Positions 52,088 to 60,605 of a stretch of DNA of 64,000 nt are shown here, piece by piece. A model generated the notes under the pieces. The model was not told the DNA's origin. It did not search any database and worked only from the letters and a program-made list of their open reading frames with translations. Every line of letters starts with the position of its first letter. The stretch's first letter is position 1. Source of the DNA: Pedobacter psychrotolerans (GTDB lineage: Bacteria > Bacteroidota > Bacteroidia > Sphingobacteriales > Sphingobacteriaceae); NCBI RefSeq assembly GCF_004340665.1, contig NZ_SLWO01000007.1, positions 73,623 to 137,622 on the forward strand. The letters are read 5' to 3'. A program made the position numbers and the translations under genes.

Positions 52088-53581
52088 TTATTCAATTTTA
52101 TTTACAGCCACCAGGTAAGCGTTCACCATACTTAAAACAATATCTGGGCCCGAAGCAAATCCTTCGTAAAAAATTTTATTGTATAAAACTCTTATAAACA
52201 CATTCGAATCTGCAGAAGATCCCGCCGTAACTGGCTGTACGTCGATATCTTCAATAGTGATAACTTTTTGTATTAAGCTGTTTATCCCACAAACTGCAGC
52301 ATCCAAAGGTCCATTCCCTTTTGATTGAATAGTTTTTTCCTCGTGATTCACCAGGAGAGTGATAAATGCCTCGGGCTTAATATCAAGTCCCGTTTTTATT
52401 TCTAATTTCTTAAGTACAATTCCACTTCCGGCATTTTCCTCTCCCATAAGCGCCTTAAGGTCATGATCATGAATTTCTTTTTTAACGTCTGCAATTTGGA
52501 TGAATCTCTCGTAAATCTCATCCAGTTCATCTTTCGTTATTTCATTATAGCCTATAAGTTGGAGCCTATATTGTAAGGCAGCCCTCCCACTCCGTGCCGT
52601 AAGCATAAGCACTGGAGCTTTTGTACCCACATCCTCCGGTTTCATAATTTCGTAGTTTGCCTTATTTTTAATCACACCATCTTGATGAATGCCTGATGAA
52701 TGTGCAAAAGCATTTTTCCCGACAATGGCTTTATTAGGCTGAACCGGAGTACGCATCATTCGAGATACCATACGGCTTAAAGAATAAAGTCTGGTGGTGT
52801 CTGCATTAATTTTAATGGGAAGATTGTTTTTTACGTGTAAAGCCATAATAACCTCTTCAAGTGAAGTATTACCGGCACGTTCTCCAACACCATTAACGGT
52901 GCATTCTACTTGCCTTGCCCCACTTAACAACGCAGCTATAGAATTAGCCGTAGCCATACCTAAATCATTATGACAGTGTGCGGAAATAATTGCTTTGTCG
53001 ATGTTTTTTACATTTTCTTTAAGAAAACGTATTTTGGCAGCATACTCTTCAGGCAAACAAAAACCATTGGTATCAGGAATATTAACTACGGTTGCCCCTG
53101 CTTCAATTACAGCCTCAATTACTTTAGCAAGATAATTTAAATCAGCCCTTCCTGCATCTTCTGCAAAAAATTGCACGTCATCCACCAGGTTTCTGGCAAA
53201 CCTCACAGAAGAGGTAGCAATTTCTATGATATTCTCTCTCGTTGACTGAAATTTATATTTTATATGATAGTCAGAAGTTCCAATGCCTGTCTGAATTCTT
53301 TTTCTTTTGGCATATTTTAAGGCTTCGGCTGCTATTGAAATATCTTTTTCTTTAGTTCGTGTTAAAGCACATATGATAGGATTAGTTATGGCTTTAGAAA
53401 CTTCCACCACAGCGTTGAAATCTCCGGGACTAGAAGCCGGAAAGCCTGCCTCAATAATATCTACCCCAAGCAACTCCAGTTCTTTTGCTATCAATATTTT
53501 TTCTATCGTAGTTAACTGGCATCCCGGTGCCTGCTCACCATCTCTTAATGTAGTGTCAAATAGGAATATCTTCTCTTGCAT
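52088..53581 (-). CDS. leuA: 2-isopropylmalate synthase-type enzyme
   Basis: A 497-residue enzyme. The TIM-barrel HMGL-like domain carries FDTTLRDGEQAPGCQLTTIE (Arg, Asp, Glu of the active site), VVNIPDTNGFCLP, ISAHCHNDLGMATANS (metal His pair) and ECTVNGVGERAGNTSLEEV. The C-terminal regulatory LeuA_dimer domain (about residues 375-497, VTAGSSADSNVFIRV) is present. It is expected to condense acetyl-CoA with 2-oxoisovalerate in leucine synthesis. Citramalate or homocitrate synthase activity is possible. No other leu genes are adjacent: it stands alone and diverges from an AraC-type regulator. Confidence 0.85.
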   Translation of the reverse strand: MQEKIFLFDTTLRDGEQAPGCQLTTIEKILIAKELELLGVDIIEAGFPASSPGDFNAVVEVSKAITNPIICALTRTKEKDISIAAEALKYAKRKRIQTGIGTSDYHIKYKFQSTRENIIEIATSSVRFARNLVDDVQFFAEDAGRADLNYLAKVIEAVIEAGATVVNIPDTNGFCLPEEYAAKIRFLKENVKNIDKAIISAHCHNDLGMATANSIAALLSGARQVECTVNGVGERAGNTSLEEVIMALHVKNNLPIKINADTTRLYSLSRMVSRMMRTPVQPNKAIVGKNAFAHSSGIHQDGVIKNKANYEIMKPEDVGTKAPVLMLTARSGRAALQYRLQLIGYNEITKDELDEIYERFIQIADVKKEIHDHDLKALMGEENAGSGIVLKKLEIKTGLDIKPEAFITLLVNHEEKTIQSKGNGPLDAAVCGINSLIQKVITIEDIDVQPVTAGSSADSNVFIRVLYNKIFYEGFASGPDIVLSMVNAYLVAVNKIE

Positions 53582-53618
53582 ATTATAATAATTTCATTTA
53601 CAACTCACGCTTATTCTT

Positions 53619-53661
53619 CAAAGTTATCATTGCAAAATCTGGCATTTTATCGTATAATGCC
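53619..53661. promoter_or_regulatory. Divergent promoter region with palindrome between leuA and araC-type gene
   Basis: The complement of 53619-53626 reads TAACTTTG, a perfect -7 box 37 bases before the leuA ATG. At 53641-53661 lies GGCATTTTATCGTATAATGCC, an inverted repeat with six perfect outer pairs and two more inside. It sits 21 bases before the AraC start, so one regulator bound here could act on both genes. Binding by the AraC protein is inferred. Confidence 0.45.
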
Positions 53662-53682
53662 TGAAATTTATTCCATTACGCC

Positions 53683-54486
53683 ATGCTGAAAAAAAATCTT
53701 AAAAATATCAATTGCGTTGAAGAGGTGAGAGATGGGTATGTACTTCATCAGCATTTTGGTCAGTTCAGTACAGATTGGCACGAGCATCCCCATGGTCAAT
53801 TGGTATTTGCAGAAAATGGGCTTCTTTTTCTTTATACTTTAAACAACAGATATTTATTACCAACAAAGTTCTGCGCCTGGATACCTCAGAATGAAAACCA
53901 TAAATTAGTTTCCTATTCTCCTGATCTGCTAATCCGTACGATATACCTTGATATTTCTGACAAACAAGACCCATTCTATAAACAAATTGGCATTTACCAA
54001 ACCAGCTCTTTATTAGATGAATTAATATTTTATTCAAGAAAATGGAACGAAAATACCATTGCTGATGAAACTGAACAATGCTTTTACCGCAACTTCAAAA
54101 ATATTTTACCGGATATCTGTAAAGAAGAAATACCGTTAGCACTCCCTGCGCCCAGATCATCAAAAATGGTTGAAATAATAAATTTTTTAACCGAGCATTT
54201 TCTTATAAAACATTCTATTGCTGGTATTGCAAAGCAATTTAGTATTTCAGAGCGCACATTGTCCCGGCTTTTTCAAAAAGAGCTTGGCATGCCAATGTTT
54301 CAGTTCTTAAAAATTTTAAAGCTGATCAAAGCGCTAGAATGGTTTGATGATGGCATATCGAATGTGAGTGAGGTCGTATACCGTCTTGGTTATGAAAGTG
54401 TTTCTACATTTAGTAATAATTTTCACGAAGTTTTAGGATTTAGGCCCCAAACCTACTTACTAAAGAAGAAACACAGACAGGCTTAA
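53683..54486 (+). CDS. AraC-family transcriptional regulator (cupin type)
   Basis: A 267-residue protein. The N-terminal cupin-like sensor is suggested by HQHFGQFSTDWHEHPHGQLVFAENG, with clustered His that could bind metal or ligand. The C-terminal AraC domain spans about residues 165-260: EIINFLTEHFLIKHSIAGIAKQF, SERTLSRLFQKELGMPMFQF, then EVVYRLGYESVSTFSNNFHEVLGFRPQTY. It is divergently placed to leuA, which may be its target. Its stop overlaps the outermost remnant of the broken NAD(P)-binding gene. Confidence 0.88.
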   Translation: MLKKNLKNINCVEEVRDGYVLHQHFGQFSTDWHEHPHGQLVFAENGLLFLYTLNNRYLLPTKFCAWIPQNENHKLVSYSPDLLIRTIYLDISDKQDPFYKQIGIYQTSSLLDELIFYSRKWNENTIADETEQCFYRNFKNILPDICKEEIPLALPAPRSSKMVEIINFLTEHFLIKHSIAGIAKQFSISERTLSRLFQKELGMPMFQFLKILKLIKALEWFDDGISNVSEVVYRLGYESVSTFSNNFHEVLGFRPQTYLLKKKHRQA

Positions 54487-54564
54487 TAAACCAGAAAAAT
54501 GATCGAATTCCGGTGATCAGTAAATGTTTTTGCATAGCATTTGCTAAACATGAACTTCTTCGTC

Positions 54565-55124
54565 TTAAAAAAATAGGTAACAATTACATCTGATGCAAAA
54601 CTTACAATTTAAGCCTTTTTCAAAAAGCGAGCTTATCGACGGACTTAAGCGAACATTTCCAAAATTGACACTACTTTCTACTAGAAGCCTATAAGCTTTT
54701 TGCCTATCTTCTTGAATTATAGGAAAGTTGGCTTTCATCCAATTCGTCGCAATAATCGTCTCAGGTCCTTTATGGTCAAAAGGAGTGTCAATGTTAACAC
54801 CTGCCACCAAAATATATCGCTTTACGCCATAATTTGACATCGCCTTTAAAATATTTTTAGTTGCTAGCTCCGCAACCAAAGGTTCGCCTGGGCGTTGGCC
54901 AATGGTACTGATTAAGGCCTGACAACCATCTATAAGCGCACTCACTTTTTCAAACTCAATGGCATCTCCTTTAACTATTTGGACTAAAGGATGCTTGATT
55001 TCGAAGGTTTCTGGATTTCGGAGAGGGATCTTAATACTGTACCCATTTTCAATTAACTGATAATAAGGTGTTTTCAAGTTCTACCACCGCCACCAAAGAC
55101 GGCTATCTTTATATGCTGATTCAT
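54565..55124 (-). pseudogene. Broken NAD(P)H-binding (SDR/NmrA-type) protein gene
   Basis: From ATG (complement of 55122-55124) the frame reads MNQHIKIAVFGGGGRT, the start of a Rossmann fold, then stops (TGA). One base shift later it goes on KTPYYQLIENGYSIKIPLRN, PLVQIVKGDAIEFEKVSALIDGCQALISTIG, NYGVKRYILVAGVNIDTPFD and QEDRQKAYRLLVESSVNFGNVRLS, which is the rest of a small atypical SDR of about 213 residues. Its C-terminus is wrong in this frame, but a third frame continues FASDVIVTYFFKTKKFMFSK up to near 54483, on the edge of the AraC gene. At least two frame breaks, probably a shortened 3' part. Confidence 0.72.
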
Positions 55125-55425
55125 TGTTTCTTGTAAAATTTGTTAATATTTATTTATTATCTAAACATTTCGCTTAAGCTGTTTACAGAACCGAACACCG
55201 ATTCTGTAACTCATTCAATATTTTACAAGACAATTCTAATAAAACAAACATATATAAATTATGGGTTTGTACTAACAAGATTTCTCTATCAAACCTTAAA
55301 GGTTTTAAAATCTTAGGAGGTTTATTATTTTCTACTCAGAGGTTGAAAATAAATTCTCAAAAAAATAAATATGAATGATAATATCTACAAAATTTTATTA
55401 CTTTTGGCGACCAAACAAATAACTA
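55125..55425 (+). other. Intergenic region with a promoter box at its right end
   Basis: Mostly A/T-rich, with no gene and no strong hairpin. Near the right end TACTTTTG at 55399-55406 is a perfect TAnnTTTG box, 19 bases before the ATG of the beta-barrel gene, which would give an almost leaderless message. Confidence 0.5.
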
Positions 55426-56229
55426 ATGCGCCCTCTTACCTCTACATTGCAATTTATTGCAATTTTCAAGCTATACGCTGTTCGTATTTTCAGCTTCGTT
55501 ACACTTTTTTTATTACTCAATACCATTCATGCACAAGGTCAGGTTGATACGGCGAATGTTCAAACCCCTATCTCTAAATTTGAGATTGGTGTTGCAGGAG
55601 GATTAACAGTGAACAAATTTAGTAGTGGTCAGCCACAAACAGGAACCAATACCGGATATGATGCCGGATTACTGCTTACCTATAACGTTTATAAGCAATG
55701 GAGTATCCAATTGGAGGCAAGCTTTACTCAACAGGGTGGCCAACTCTTAACTTTTAAAGATGATACCAGGTATGGTTTACCAGAGAGCTTTACAACCAAA
55801 AATGTTAAAAACAGCTCCGTACATTTAAATAGCCTGAACATCCCTTTGCTTTTAAGGTACTCTATTCCGCTAAAAAAAGACTGGAAACCAGCCGTGTATG
55901 TTGGCGGGAGTTATGCCTATAACTTTAATGTAAACGAACATTACCAAAAAACGGGCAACTTATTACCAGGAGAAGATATTATCACTACCGTAACAGATTC
56001 AGAAAATGTGACCAGCAGGTATAACCGGGATAGACTAAACCTGATTGTAGGGGCAGATCTGCGTTTACCACTTTTTAGCAATGTAAAATTGCTATTAGAC
56101 TTCAGATATATGGCTGGCGCAACTCCGGCAAGGGAAAGCTACTCCTACATGGAGAAAGTAGGTTTCGGAAGCGACATCAAATCCAACTCTTTTATAGCTA
56201 AACTGGGCCTGATCATTCCGGTACAGTAA
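55426..56229 (+). CDS. Outer-membrane beta-barrel protein (PorT/OmpA-like porin family)
   Basis: A 267-residue protein with a long signal peptide (cleavage near HAQ, about residue 37). The mature part alternates amphipathic strands: KFEIGVAGGLTVNKF, GYDAGLLLTYNVYKQWSIQLEASFTQQGG, VHLNSLNIPLLLRYSIPL, AVYVGGSYAYNFN, LNLIVGADLRLP and IAKLGLIIPVQ. This matches an outer_membrane_beta-barrel (PF13568-type) fold of about eight strands. Function unknown. The next gene begins 30 bases later and is probably co-transcribed, so the two may form a unit. Confidence 0.85.
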   Translation: MRPLTSTLQFIAIFKLYAVRIFSFVTLFLLLNTIHAQGQVDTANVQTPISKFEIGVAGGLTVNKFSSGQPQTGTNTGYDAGLLLTYNVYKQWSIQLEASFTQQGGQLLTFKDDTRYGLPESFTTKNVKNSSVHLNSLNIPLLLRYSIPLKKDWKPAVYVGGSYAYNFNVNEHYQKTGNLLPGEDIITTVTDSENVTSRYNRDRLNLIVGADLRLPLFSNVKLLLDFRYMAGATPARESYSYMEKVGFGSDIKSNSFIAKLGLIIPVQ

Positions 56230-56259
56230 CTTAAAAATCTTAATCCAGAATTAACTCAT

Positions 56260-57690
56260 ATGAAATTAAAATTTACCAGACTATTCTTAGTTGCCCTGGC
56301 GCTCTATGCCACAGGGTGTTCAAAAGACGATTTTTCAGAAGCAGATGCAATTGCTGCCCAAAAGGAATTATTAACGCTAAAATACCAGCATGAGATGGAT
56401 TTAGAAACGTTAAAACAAAAAGGTGCAAATGCACTGCAACAACTTATTAATACTGCTGCACTTCAACAGCTAAAATTGAATGACAGTTTAGCCCGTACAA
56501 GTGCTGTAGCTGCCGCAAAACAAGACTATAGCGTAGCTGTTACTGATGTGGTAACCAATGCACCAGTGGCTGATGCTGAAGTAATTGTTTCATCAGAGGG
56601 CAAGCTTTTCTCAACCAAAACAAGTGCACAAGGTATAGCAACGTTTTCTTCTTTGTATTTGTTTCCTACCAGTACTTTCTTAATTACCAAGACTGGTTAT
56701 GCAGCAACACAAATTATGCGTAAGGATATCACTTTAGGAACAGCAAAATTGTGGAATACAGCAGAATTGTCAAACGAAATTTCAGGAACATTATACATTG
56801 ATACCGATTTAACTAATTCGACACCAGAAAAAGTAGGCGGAAATGTATTGGTTACGGCTTCTACATCTGTCCCTAACGGTTTCAGTGGCACATATAGCGT
56901 ACAGTTTCCAACTTATACAACAGCAACTGGTACTTATTCACTAAAATTACCTGCAGCACCAGGTGGATATGCACTTAGTTTTGCACAAATAGAGGCAGAT
57001 CAGAAATTGTATGTTTATGGTACAGAAGATACAGATGCTAGCTTAATGCCTTTTCAATTACCTTATATGGCTTCCGTTAAAACTTATTTTAACGTAAATT
57101 CTTATGGTGTAAATATTCCTAGCATTATCAGCCCTATTTATCTTAAATTTCCAAAAGATAAATTAGGTAGAGAACTATATATGCAAGTAAATGGAAACTA
57201 TAACAGCACGGCTTACCTGAGTTCGATAGCTGATGGTTATCAGATAGAGCGCCTTAATGTATCTAGTTACAACTATTACAACGGTATGTATTATGATTTA
57301 AATCAAAGCACATTTGATGCAAACACAAAATTAGATGTTTCGGTTATCGACATTACAGGTAACATCATCAAAAGCCAGCCGCTTCTAAGCGCTACCACTA
57401 ACAGTTCCGGGAAATTACAGATAACCAGCTCTGTTGAAGGTGGATATGGGTACGTTCATTTAAGAAGAGACGCTGCCGGAAGGATCGTGGCAAATGCCAA
57501 AGGTGTAATTTCAAAAGCTACGGTTTATGATTCTTCTCAAAACCTATACGTTTTAACTTATACTTCAAATTTAAACTTCACCACCAATTTAAGTACCGGT
57601 TTAAATTACTTGCTTCCTAATAAAGGTGATAAGAGAATCGTTAACTTCTATTACGGTGCTGGCGAAAGCAGAGTGAAGAAAGTATACTAG
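56260..57690 (+). CDS. Lipoprotein with carboxypeptidase-regulatory-like domain
   Basis: A 476-residue lipoprotein: lipobox ALYATGC with the Cys near residue 20, followed by SKDDFSE. Residues about 25-75 look like a coiled coil (AQKELLTLKYQHEMDLETLKQKG). At about 88-160 is a carboxypeptidase-regulatory-like beta sandwich (VVTNAPVADAEVIVSSEGKLF, then TSAQGIATFSSLYLFPTSTFLI). The rest is beta-rich without a name I can give. It follows the beta-barrel gene by 30 bases and a terminator ends the pair, so it may be a surface partner of the barrel. Confidence 0.75.
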   Translation: MKLKFTRLFLVALALYATGCSKDDFSEADAIAAQKELLTLKYQHEMDLETLKQKGANALQQLINTAALQQLKLNDSLARTSAVAAAKQDYSVAVTDVVTNAPVADAEVIVSSEGKLFSTKTSAQGIATFSSLYLFPTSTFLITKTGYAATQIMRKDITLGTAKLWNTAELSNEISGTLYIDTDLTNSTPEKVGGNVLVTASTSVPNGFSGTYSVQFPTYTTATGTYSLKLPAAPGGYALSFAQIEADQKLYVYGTEDTDASLMPFQLPYMASVKTYFNVNSYGVNIPSIISPIYLKFPKDKLGRELYMQVNGNYNSTAYLSSIADGYQIERLNVSSYNYYNGMYYDLNQSTFDANTKLDVSVIDITGNIIKSQPLLSATTNSSGKLQITSSVEGGYGYVHLRRDAAGRIVANAKGVISKATVYDSSQNLYVLTYTSNLNFTTNLSTGLNYLLPNKGDKRIVNFYYGAGESRVKKVY

Positions 57691-57717
57691 AAAAATACGA
57701 TCCTATAAAATTTTAAC

Positions 57718-57747
57718 AAACCCTTGTAAGTTTACTTGCAGGGGTTT
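57718..57747 (+). terminator. Terminator of the beta-barrel/lipoprotein operon
   Basis: AAACCCTTGTAAG (57718-57730) pairs with CTTGCAGGGGTTT (57735-57747), with two G-T pairs, loop TTTA, then more T. It lies 27 bases after the stop codon and is an intrinsic terminator. Confidence 0.8.
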
Positions 57748-57873
57748 TTGTATTTAGGAAACAATGTATCTGTCCGAAATTATTTTATTATTGCACTATT
57801 TTTTAGGTTAAGCCCATCAAAAAAATTGTCGCCAATCCAGTATCAGGTCTGATAAAAGAGATAATCAAAGCTA

Positions 57874-57904
57874 TGAGCCGTACAGACTAATGATTTGAGC
57901 CGTA
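57874..57904 (+). promoter_or_regulatory. Direct-repeat operator upstream of the aldo/keto reductase-AraC operon
   Basis: TGAGCCGTA occurs at 57874-57882 and again at 57896-57904, a spacing of exactly 22 bases from start to start, two helical turns. AraC-type activators commonly bind such pairs of half-sites, and an AraC-type gene is the second gene of the operon. A weak -7 box GATCTTTG (57934-57941) lies downstream, five bases before the ATG. Confidence 0.6.
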
Positions 57905-57945
57905 GAAGAAACCTGCAATAGGCAATCAACATCGATCTTTGTAGC

Positions 57946-58917
57946 ATGAAAAACATTACAAAAATCCAATTGGGTCAAGATGGCCCATTTGTTTCTAAAC
58001 TTGGCTTAGGCTGTATGCGCATGTCCTCCATCTGGGGCGGTTCCACACCCGACGAAAAAGAAAGTATAGCCACCATTCATGAAGCTTTAGATAGCGGTAT
58101 CAACTTTTTAAACACCGGAGATTTTTATGGTGCCGGCCATAATGAAATGCTGATCGGCAAAGCCATCAAGGAAAGGCGCAACGATGCCTTCATCAGCGTA
58201 AAATTCGGGGCCATTTTTCACAATGGACAATGGATGGGAATGGATCTGCGACCCATCGCTATTAAGAATTTTATAAATTATTCACTTACCCGTTTAGGTA
58301 TCGAAACCATCGACCTTTACCAGCCCAGCCGAATGGACGACAGTGTACCGGTAGAAGACATCATCGGAACAGTTGCAGACCTGGTTAAAGAAGGTAAAGT
58401 GCGCCATATTGGTGTATCGGAAATCACGGCTGAGCAACTTCGCAAAGCCAACAGCATTTACCCCATTAGTGCACTTGAGCTTGGCTATTCGCTAGCTGAT
58501 CGTCAAATTGAAAGCGAGCTGTTACCAGCGGCAAAGGAATTAGGCATTGGCATCGTGGCCTTCGCCAATACTGCAGAAGGTTTATTAACGGGAGAAATGA
58601 AAACTCCGCTTGCCGAAAATGATTACCGCAATCATTTCTCTCGATTTCAAGGTGAAAACCTTGTTCATAACCTGGAAAAAGTAGAAATTTTAAAGCAATT
58701 AGCCAGCAATAAAAATTGCACACCAACACAGCTTGCTATTGCCTGGGTAAAAGAGCAGGGAAATCACATCATGCCTTTAGTAAGCATGAGCCGCAGATCC
58801 CGCTTACCAGAAAATATACTGGCAATGGATATTGTATTTACGCCTGAAGAAATGAACATTTTAAACACTACTTTTGCAATAGGCGCTATACATGGCGGCA
58901 CATATTTACAACGCTAA
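57946..58917 (+). CDS. Aldo/keto reductase
   Basis: A 323-residue TIM-barrel oxidoreductase, cytoplasmic. It has GLGCMRMSSIWG at the start, then INFLNTGDFYGAGHNEMLIGKAI, containing the catalytic Asp and Tyr, and ISVKFGAI with the catalytic Lys. The usual DLYxxHR segment reads DLYQPSRMD, so the fourth catalytic residue, normally His, is Ser here. The NADP-binding end is VSMSRRSRLPENILAM. Members reduce carbonyls with NADPH. The next codon after the stop is the ATG of an AraC regulator, so the two are co-translated. Confidence 0.88.
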   Translation: MKNITKIQLGQDGPFVSKLGLGCMRMSSIWGGSTPDEKESIATIHEALDSGINFLNTGDFYGAGHNEMLIGKAIKERRNDAFISVKFGAIFHNGQWMGMDLRPIAIKNFINYSLTRLGIETIDLYQPSRMDDSVPVEDIIGTVADLVKEGKVRHIGVSEITAEQLRKANSIYPISALELGYSLADRQIESELLPAAKELGIGIVAFANTAEGLLTGEMKTPLAENDYRNHFSRFQGENLVHNLEKVEILKQLASNKNCTPTQLAIAWVKEQGNHIMPLVSMSRRSRLPENILAMDIVFTPEEMNILNTTFAIGAIHGGTYLQR

Positions 58918-59739
58918 ATGACCAGTCCAGAAGAAATTCTCCCCGGCGTGATCTTTTATTCCTACCTCTCTGCAAAGCGGAAGGAGAAAGTTTGTTTATG
59001 GAACCACCATACCCTAATCCTTCAGGTTTCAGGACAGCTTGTTTTAGAAACTTCTGAGCAAAAAATTTCAATGAATGGAGGAGAAATGTTGCTGATTCGC
59101 AAAAACCAGGTAGGTATTCTAACTAAAACACCACTACCCGGCGCAAATTATGAAACAATCGTAATCTCCCTGCAGGAAGATCTGTTATGCAAAATTGTAT
59201 TAGAAGAAAAGCTTGAAGCAGATCAGAAATATATCGGCCCACCAAATCTATTAATTCCATCTAACGAATTTCTGCAGGGATATTTTCAATCCATTGTTCC
59301 TTATGCCCGAAGCTCAGGAGCAACGATGACGGATGAAATGGGTATTCTGAAAGTGAAAGAAGGTGTTAAATTACTTCTGCTGGCCTTGCCACAACTTCGC
59401 AATTTTTTATTCGATTTTACTGAACCCCATAAAATCGATTTGGAAAGATTTATGCTTAGCAATTTTCATTTCAACGTTCCTGTCGAAAAATTCGCACAGC
59501 TAACTGGCCGCAGCCTGGCAAGTTTCAAACGCGATTTCCAAAAAACTTTCGATTCACCACCGCGACAGTGGCTGCAGAACAAACGACTGAACGCAGCAAA
59601 ATACCTGATCGAAATCAAGCACCAAAAACCATCTTCCATCTATCTGGATCTAGGCTTTAAAAGCCTCTCGCACTTCTCTCATGCTTTTAAAACGAAGTTT
59701 GGCAAATCACCAAATGAGTTGATCTATATTATTTCTTAA
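58918..59739 (+). CDS. AraC-family regulator co-transcribed with aldo/keto reductase
   Basis: A 273-residue protein. The ATG directly follows the reductase stop codon (TAAATG), so translation is coupled. The N-terminal part is a cupin-like sensor (LWNHHTLILQVSGQLVLETSEQKISMNGGEMLLIRKNQVG), and the C-terminal AraC domain is VPVEKFAQLTGRSLASFKRDFQKTFDSPPRQWLQNKR then YLDLGFKSLSHFSHAFKTKFGKSPNEL. It is probably a local activator that responds to the reductase substrate or product, acting at the paired half-sites upstream of 57946. Confidence 0.9.
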   Translation: MTSPEEILPGVIFYSYLSAKRKEKVCLWNHHTLILQVSGQLVLETSEQKISMNGGEMLLIRKNQVGILTKTPLPGANYETIVISLQEDLLCKIVLEEKLEADQKYIGPPNLLIPSNEFLQGYFQSIVPYARSSGATMTDEMGILKVKEGVKLLLLALPQLRNFLFDFTEPHKIDLERFMLSNFHFNVPVEKFAQLTGRSLASFKRDFQKTFDSPPRQWLQNKRLNAAKYLIEIKHQKPSSIYLDLGFKSLSHFSHAFKTKFGKSPNELIYIIS

Positions 59740-59841
59740 TCATGATTGCTTGATTAGATAAATAACAAATGCCCGCAGAAATTGGAGATTAAATTTTGAA
59801 AAAGCTTAGTATCTTAGCAGGAAGCGCTTATTCAAATAACA

Positions 59842-60321
59842 ATGGTTCATTACCTCACTTTTAGCATTTCAATCACATTTATCTCCTGGATAGTAGGCAT
59901 TATGGTCAATACGCTTTTACTCAAAACTGAATTTTACAGCAAATACCTGTCGAATCTTTTAATCATAAAAAATCAGAATATCAGCAATAAAATAGGGCTA
60001 GGAATATTTAAATGGCTCGTTCAAAATTCATTCTTTAAATACTTTAATCCAAAACTTTCTATAAAGAAGCAAATTAAGCCAGGGGAATTAGATCAACTCC
60101 GAAATGAAATGACTACTGCTGAGATCGGTCATTTAATAGCGTTTGGCTTTGTGATGATATTTGCCTGTGTGATGATATTTAAAGGTAAGTTCCTGTTTGC
60201 ATTAATCATTACCATCGTAAACATTCTAATGAATTTATACCCATCTTTATTGCAACAGGAAAATAAAAGAAGAATCGATCAATTTAAAAATAAAATGAAC
60301 TCAAAAATCTTAGCCATTTAG
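59842..60321 (+). CDS. Membrane protein of unknown function
   Basis: A 159-residue protein. Hydrophobic helices at about residues 6-26 (SISITFISWIVGIMVNTLLL), 95-113 (IGHLIAFGFVMIFACVMIF) and 116-134. The loop between is basic and carries KIGLGIFKWLVQNSFFKYFN. The layout resembles glycosyl-4,4'-diaponeurosporenoate acyltransferase-like or CrtO-like small membrane proteins, but no diagnostic motif is strong enough to name it. Single gene with its own upstream region. Confidence 0.6.
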   Translation: MVHYLTFSISITFISWIVGIMVNTLLLKTEFYSKYLSNLLIIKNQNISNKIGLGIFKWLVQNSFFKYFNPKLSIKKQIKPGELDQLRNEMTTAEIGHLIAFGFVMIFACVMIFKGKFLFALIITIVNILMNLYPSLLQQENKRRIDQFKNKMNSKILAI

Positions 60322-60342
60322 TTTTCTTTTAATAACCTGAAT

Positions 60343-60463
60343 TAGATAATTATGAATTGATTTAAACACCTCGGTCTGCAACCAGCCATCAAAAAGAGGG
60401 GAATTACCTTTTTTTTCGTCCTTTCCCTTTCAGGGGAAAGGTGCCGATAGGCGGATAGGGGTT
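60343..60463. repeat. Rearranged copy of the leuA-dinB gap repeat
   Basis: The left part (GATAATTATGAATTGATTTA and CGGTCTGCAACCAG) matches the left flank of the array near 51658-51700 in the same direction. The right part (CGTCCTTTCCCTTTCAGGGG, then GTGCCGATAGGCGGATAGGG) is the inverse of the array's CCCCTATCCGCCTAGCGGCACC block. The element therefore looks like a shortened copy with one segment turned round. Confidence 0.55.
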
Positions 60464-60605
60464 TAACTAATAGCGATAACCTGTTTAAATAGTATTGTAA
60501 GGCATATCATTAATCAAATTCAGCTTGCTACCAAAGCAACAATATCAATTCTGATTTGTATATTGACAGTAAACAAAAAAACAAAACCTAACCAAAACAT
60601 CCCCT

